A DNA stretch of 64,000 bases from Marinomonas colpomeniae. GTDB taxonomy: Bacteria; Pseudomonadota; Gammaproteobacteria; Pseudomonadales; Marinomonadaceae. Every line of letters starts with the position of its first letter. Within the stretch, counting starts at the first letter, position 1. The notes beneath the pieces are model-generated. The model did not search any database and was not told the origin of the DNA. It saw only the letters and a program-made list of their open reading frames with translations. This document shows, piece by piece, positions 60,957 through 64,000 of this stretch. The DNA lies in assembly GCF_014803385.1 (NCBI RefSeq), contig NZ_JACYFC010000002.1:186001-250000 (forward strand), in the 5' to 3' direction. The position numbers and the translations under genes are program-made.

Positions 60957-63815
60957 ATGACGACTTCACATACAGTCGGCGAAAAGCAGTCACAATATGA
61001 TGATTTGTATCGAGTTTTAAAAGACTCAATTGATGAGTCTAGGTTAATTCGAGATCCACTTAGAACCTTGGCATATGGAACCGATGCAAGTTTCTATCGA
61101 TTGATTCCTCAGCTTGTGGTGCGAGTGGACAATGAACATGAAGTGCAATTAGTGCTTAAAGAAGCTCGTTCTCGTCATTTGCCTATTACTTTTCGTGCCG
61201 CTGGAACGAGTTTATCGGGCCAAGCGGTGACTGACTCTATTTTGATGCAGCTTTCCGATAACTGGAAAGGCCATAAAATTCACGATCACGGTCATAGTAT
61301 TTCCATGCAACCTGGCATTATCGGCGCGAAAGCTAACTTATTGCTATTGCCTTTTCAGCGTAAAATTGGCCCAGATCCAGCGTCTATTAATGCTTGTATG
61401 ATTGGTGGTATTGCAGCGAATAACGCCAGCGGAATGTGTTGTGGTACTGCGCAGAACAGTTATCAAACGATTCAAAATGCACGCCTTATTTTTGCTGATG
61501 GCACTTTATTAGATACGGCAAATGAAGAAAGCCGTCTTGCCTTTGGCAATCGACATGCTGACTTGTTAGATACATTAGGTCGACTATCAAAAAGTGTTCA
61601 AAGCAATACTGAACTTGCTGATAGAATTAGATACAAGTACCGTTTAAAAAATACAACAGGGTATAGTTTAAATAGCTTGGTAGATTACCAAGATCCCTTC
61701 GATATCTTGCTTCACTTGATGATTGGCTCTGAAGGTACCTTAGGTTTCATCAGCGAAGTTACGTATGAAACGGTACTAGATCACCCAATTAAAGCGGCTG
61801 CGATGATCTTCTTTGATAGCATGGAAGTCACTTGTCATGCGGTAACGGCGTTAAAAATGGCACCAGTATCGGCGGTTGAGCTGATTGACCGCGCGGGATT
61901 AAAAGCCGTTGAAGGCAAACCGGGAATGCCAGAAATACTGTCTTCTCTTGGGCCTCAAGCCGCAGGCTTATTGATTGATGTACGAGCGTCTAATGCGAAG
62001 GAACTAGAAGCTAACCTAGTGTCTGTTTCTCAAGCTTTGAACGGTTTAGAGACCATCAACGACATAGCATTTACGCAAAATAAAGCCATTTACGATTCTT
62101 ATTGGAAAATCCGTAAAGGCTTATTTCCAGCTGTTGGTGCGGTTCGTCCTGTTGGTACAACCGTTATTATTGAAGACGTTGCCTTCCCAGTAGAACAACT
62201 TGCAGAAGGCGTGTTGGAGCTGCAAGGTGTTTTCCAAAAGCATGGTTACCATGAAGCGATTTTGTTTGGTCATGCGCTTGAAGGTAATCTGCATTTTGTT
62301 TTCACCCAAGGCTTTGAAGACCCAGCCGAAGTGATTCGTTACGAAAAACTCATGGAAGAAGTCGCTCAGTTGGTTGCCGTGAAATACCAAGGTTCTTTAA
62401 AAGCCGAACACGGCACTGGTCGAAATATGGCACCCTTCGTCGAGTTAGAATGGGGTAAAGAAGCCTACGACATTATGTGGGAAATTAAGCGCGCGTTTGA
62501 TCCTCTGTTCTTGCTGAATCCAGATGTCATTCTTTCTCACAATGCGAACTTGCATGTACAGAATTTGAAACCTATGCCTAAGGCGAACGACAGAGTTGAC
62601 ACTTGTATTGAGTGTGGTTTTTGTGAACCTGTTTGCCCTTCTAAATCGCTAACCTTAACACCTCGCCAACGTATTGTTATATGGCGTGAAATTCAAAGTT
62701 TAAGCGCGTCAGGCGATAACCCTGAACGTTTGGCGAGATTACAAAAAGACTATGATTATCAATCGATAGACACCTGTGCAGCCTGTGGTCTGTGTTCTAC
62801 TCAATGCCCTGTTGGCATAAATACGGGCGATTTAACGAGAGAACTACGGCACGACCGAAATCCAGACAGTAAAATCGGTTATTGGGTCGCCGATCATTTT
62901 GAAGGCGTGACGAAAACGGCAAAGGTAGGATTAACGGTAGCGAATGGTGCACGTCATATTTTGGGTAACAAAGGTATGGGCATTGCGACCGGGGTACTGA
63001 ATAAAGTATCTGGCAGTGTGATACCTAAATGGCACAACCAAATGCCGAAACCAGCTGGCTTGATTCCTACGTTTGATTGCAGTGATTTAGAGTCGACTGA
63101 AACATTGAAAGAAGTAATTTATTTCCCAAGTTGCGCAACACGCGTCATGGGGGCAGGACCCAATACGGAAGACAAACGCTCAGTGATGACCGTCATGTTT
63201 TCTGTGCTTGAAAAGGCAGGTTTTAAAATAACTGTACCTGAAGGTGTAGAAAGCCAATGTTGTGGTATGGCGTTTGAGTCCAAAGGTCAATTTGAGGCCG
63301 CTCACCAAAAAGCCAATGACCTCAATACGTTATTGCTCGCAGCGAGTGACAATGGACGAATCCCTGTCGTGTGTGATGTGAGTCCTTGCTCATTACGCAT
63401 GAAGGAAAGTTTAGATTCTCGTTTGGAATTGCATGAACAAGTTAGCTTCTTATCGACGCATGTGATGTCGCATTTAACGCTGAAAGATAAAGTAGAGAAG
63501 ATCGCGCTTCATGTCACTTGCAGTACCACCCGAATGGGATTGGCTGACGATTTTGTTGCCTTGGCGAAACAGTTAGCAGACGAAGTCGTTATTCCACCTG
63601 AGATTACTTGTTGTGGTTTCGCTGGTGACAAAGGTTTCTCAACCCCTGAGCTAAATGCCAGCGCGTTAAAAACCTTAGCCAAAGCCGTAGAAGGCTGTGA
63701 TGTCGGTTATTCCAATAGCCGAACTTGTGAAATCGGTTTGTCAGAACACAGTGGCATCGAGTATCAGTCGATTGTTTACTTGGTTGATCAACTGGCTCAG
63801 TCTTCTGTTTCTTAG
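60957..63815 (+). CDS. dld: FAD / 4Fe-4S D-lactate-type dehydrogenase (Dld-II/YdiJ-like)
   Basis: A 952-residue membrane-associated oxidoreductase. An FAD-binding domain of the vanillyl-oxidase type comes first (FRAAGTSLSGQAV, GPDPASINACMIGGIAANNA). An FAD-linked oxidase C domain follows, with FGHALEGNLHFVF and KAEHGTGRNMAP. Then come two 4Fe-4S motifs (CIECGFCEPVCP, CAACGLCSTQCP) and two cysteine-rich CCG domains (SQCCGMAFESKG, TCCGFAGDKG). It oxidises a D-2-hydroxy acid and passes electrons to quinone. The LldR-like neighbour favours D-lactate; D-2-hydroxyglutarate is the alternative. AGGA is six bases before the ATG at 60957. Confidence 0.87.
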   Translation: MTTSHTVGEKQSQYDDLYRVLKDSIDESRLIRDPLRTLAYGTDASFYRLIPQLVVRVDNEHEVQLVLKEARSRHLPITFRAAGTSLSGQAVTDSILMQLSDNWKGHKIHDHGHSISMQPGIIGAKANLLLLPFQRKIGPDPASINACMIGGIAANNASGMCCGTAQNSYQTIQNARLIFADGTLLDTANEESRLAFGNRHADLLDTLGRLSKSVQSNTELADRIRYKYRLKNTTGYSLNSLVDYQDPFDILLHLMIGSEGTLGFISEVTYETVLDHPIKAAAMIFFDSMEVTCHAVTALKMAPVSAVELIDRAGLKAVEGKPGMPEILSSLGPQAAGLLIDVRASNAKELEANLVSVSQALNGLETINDIAFTQNKAIYDSYWKIRKGLFPAVGAVRPVGTTVIIEDVAFPVEQLAEGVLELQGVFQKHGYHEAILFGHALEGNLHFVFTQGFEDPAEVIRYEKLMEEVAQLVAVKYQGSLKAEHGTGRNMAPFVELEWGKEAYDIMWEIKRAFDPLFLLNPDVILSHNANLHVQNLKPMPKANDRVDTCIECGFCEPVCPSKSLTLTPRQRIVIWREIQSLSASGDNPERLARLQKDYDYQSIDTCAACGLCSTQCPVGINTGDLTRELRHDRNPDSKIGYWVADHFEGVTKTAKVGLTVANGARHILGNKGMGIATGVLNKVSGSVIPKWHNQMPKPAGLIPTFDCSDLESTETLKEVIYFPSCATRVMGAGPNTEDKRSVMTVMFSVLEKAGFKITVPEGVESQCCGMAFESKGQFEAAHQKANDLNTLLLAASDNGRIPVVCDVSPCSLRMKESLDSRLELHEQVSFLSTHVMSHLTLKDKVEKIALHVTCSTTRMGLADDFVALAKQLADEVVIPPEITCCGFAGDKGFSTPELNASALKTLAKAVEGCDVGYSNSRTCEIGLSEHSGIEYQSIVYLVDQLAQSSVS

Positions 63816-63838
63816 TTGCGTATTATCAGTTAACTCAC

Positions 63839-63886
63839 AACAAAGACCAACGCCTCATAACATCCATTCGGCGTTGGTCTTTGTTT
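63839..63886 (+). terminator. Rho-independent terminator of the dehydrogenase gene
   Basis: Perfect 16-base arms AACAAAGACCAACGCC and GGCGTTGGTCTTTGTT around 15 bases, 24 bases after the stop codon. The remaining bases to the window end hold no visible gene. Confidence 0.85.
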
Positions 63887-64000
63887 CTTGGCTATTCTTC
63901 AGGTGTGTCTGAGAGGATATTTAGATTTTAAATTACACGTATTATGCTTTCTAAACTTCAAATCATTTTTCTGTCAAAAGCATTAATGAAGTTCCCTTTT

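Overview
The window looks like a chromosomal segment of a marine gammaproteobacterium of the Oceanospirillales, most plausibly Marinomonas or a close relative. This rests on moderately AT-rich DNA, Gram-negative functions (TonB receptor, LpxM, TrkAH) and gene order. The run gmhB, (ybaK), trkH, trkA, rsmB, fmt, def, dprA and, further on, hemF-aroE follows the block that lies beside the replication origin in Pseudomonas. Genus is an inference. No rRNA, tRNA, CRISPR array, transposase or integrase gene was seen.

Layout. 0-8 kb: a plus-strand operon for peptide-like compounds, with two M20-type hydrolases flanking a DppABC-type importer and a fused two-domain ATPase; the second hydrolase has lost most metal ligands. 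8-9 kb: an orphan two-gene unit (zinc-ribbon protein, and winged-helix protein with a C-terminal membrane anchor) beside three consecutive hairpins. 9-13.5 kb: a MerR/SDR pair, and a CGNR regulator divergent from a VOC protein and a flavin reductase fusion. 13.8-21.5 kb: a hydroxamate-siderophore operon (TonB receptor, fhuF, fhuC, fhuD, fhuB) with an AraC-GyrI regulator and Fur-type boxes. 21.6-32 kb: the origin-proximal housekeeping block, with hslR and cysQ. Four parS-like palindromes lie between 25.9 and 34.1 kb, one of them a perfect match to the consensus.

32-43 kb: a TetR/FabF pair, then a complete trans-4-hydroxy-L-proline catabolic set split into two convergent units that share an operator-like 16-mer: GntR and alpha-ketoglutarate semialdehyde dehydrogenase on plus; deaminase, 2-epimerase, D-hydroxyproline dehydrogenase and an Ldh-type reductase on minus. 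43.6-46.5 kb: GABA catabolism (gabD, gabT). 47-49 kb: a stand-alone lpdA divergent from a TetR gene over a near-perfect long palindrome. 49.4-53.5 kb: lpxM, hemF, aroE and a FemAB-like protein. 53.5-58.2 kb: nitric-oxide defence, with hmp facing norR across three NorR-type sites and a sigma-54 promoter, then an EamA transporter and a truncated haemoglobin with a small membrane protein. 58.3-64 kb: an intergenic region with three DnaA-box-like 9-mers, a MATE exporter, and an LldR/PdhR-type GntR regulator divergent from a large FAD/Fe-S D-lactate-type dehydrogenase.

The most unusual signal is a pair of long hairpins (8185-8247 and 13716-13794). Their stems are unrelated, yet their loops share an identical 16-base core, in opposite orientation. 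Both sit between convergent genes. This looks like an undescribed interspersed element.
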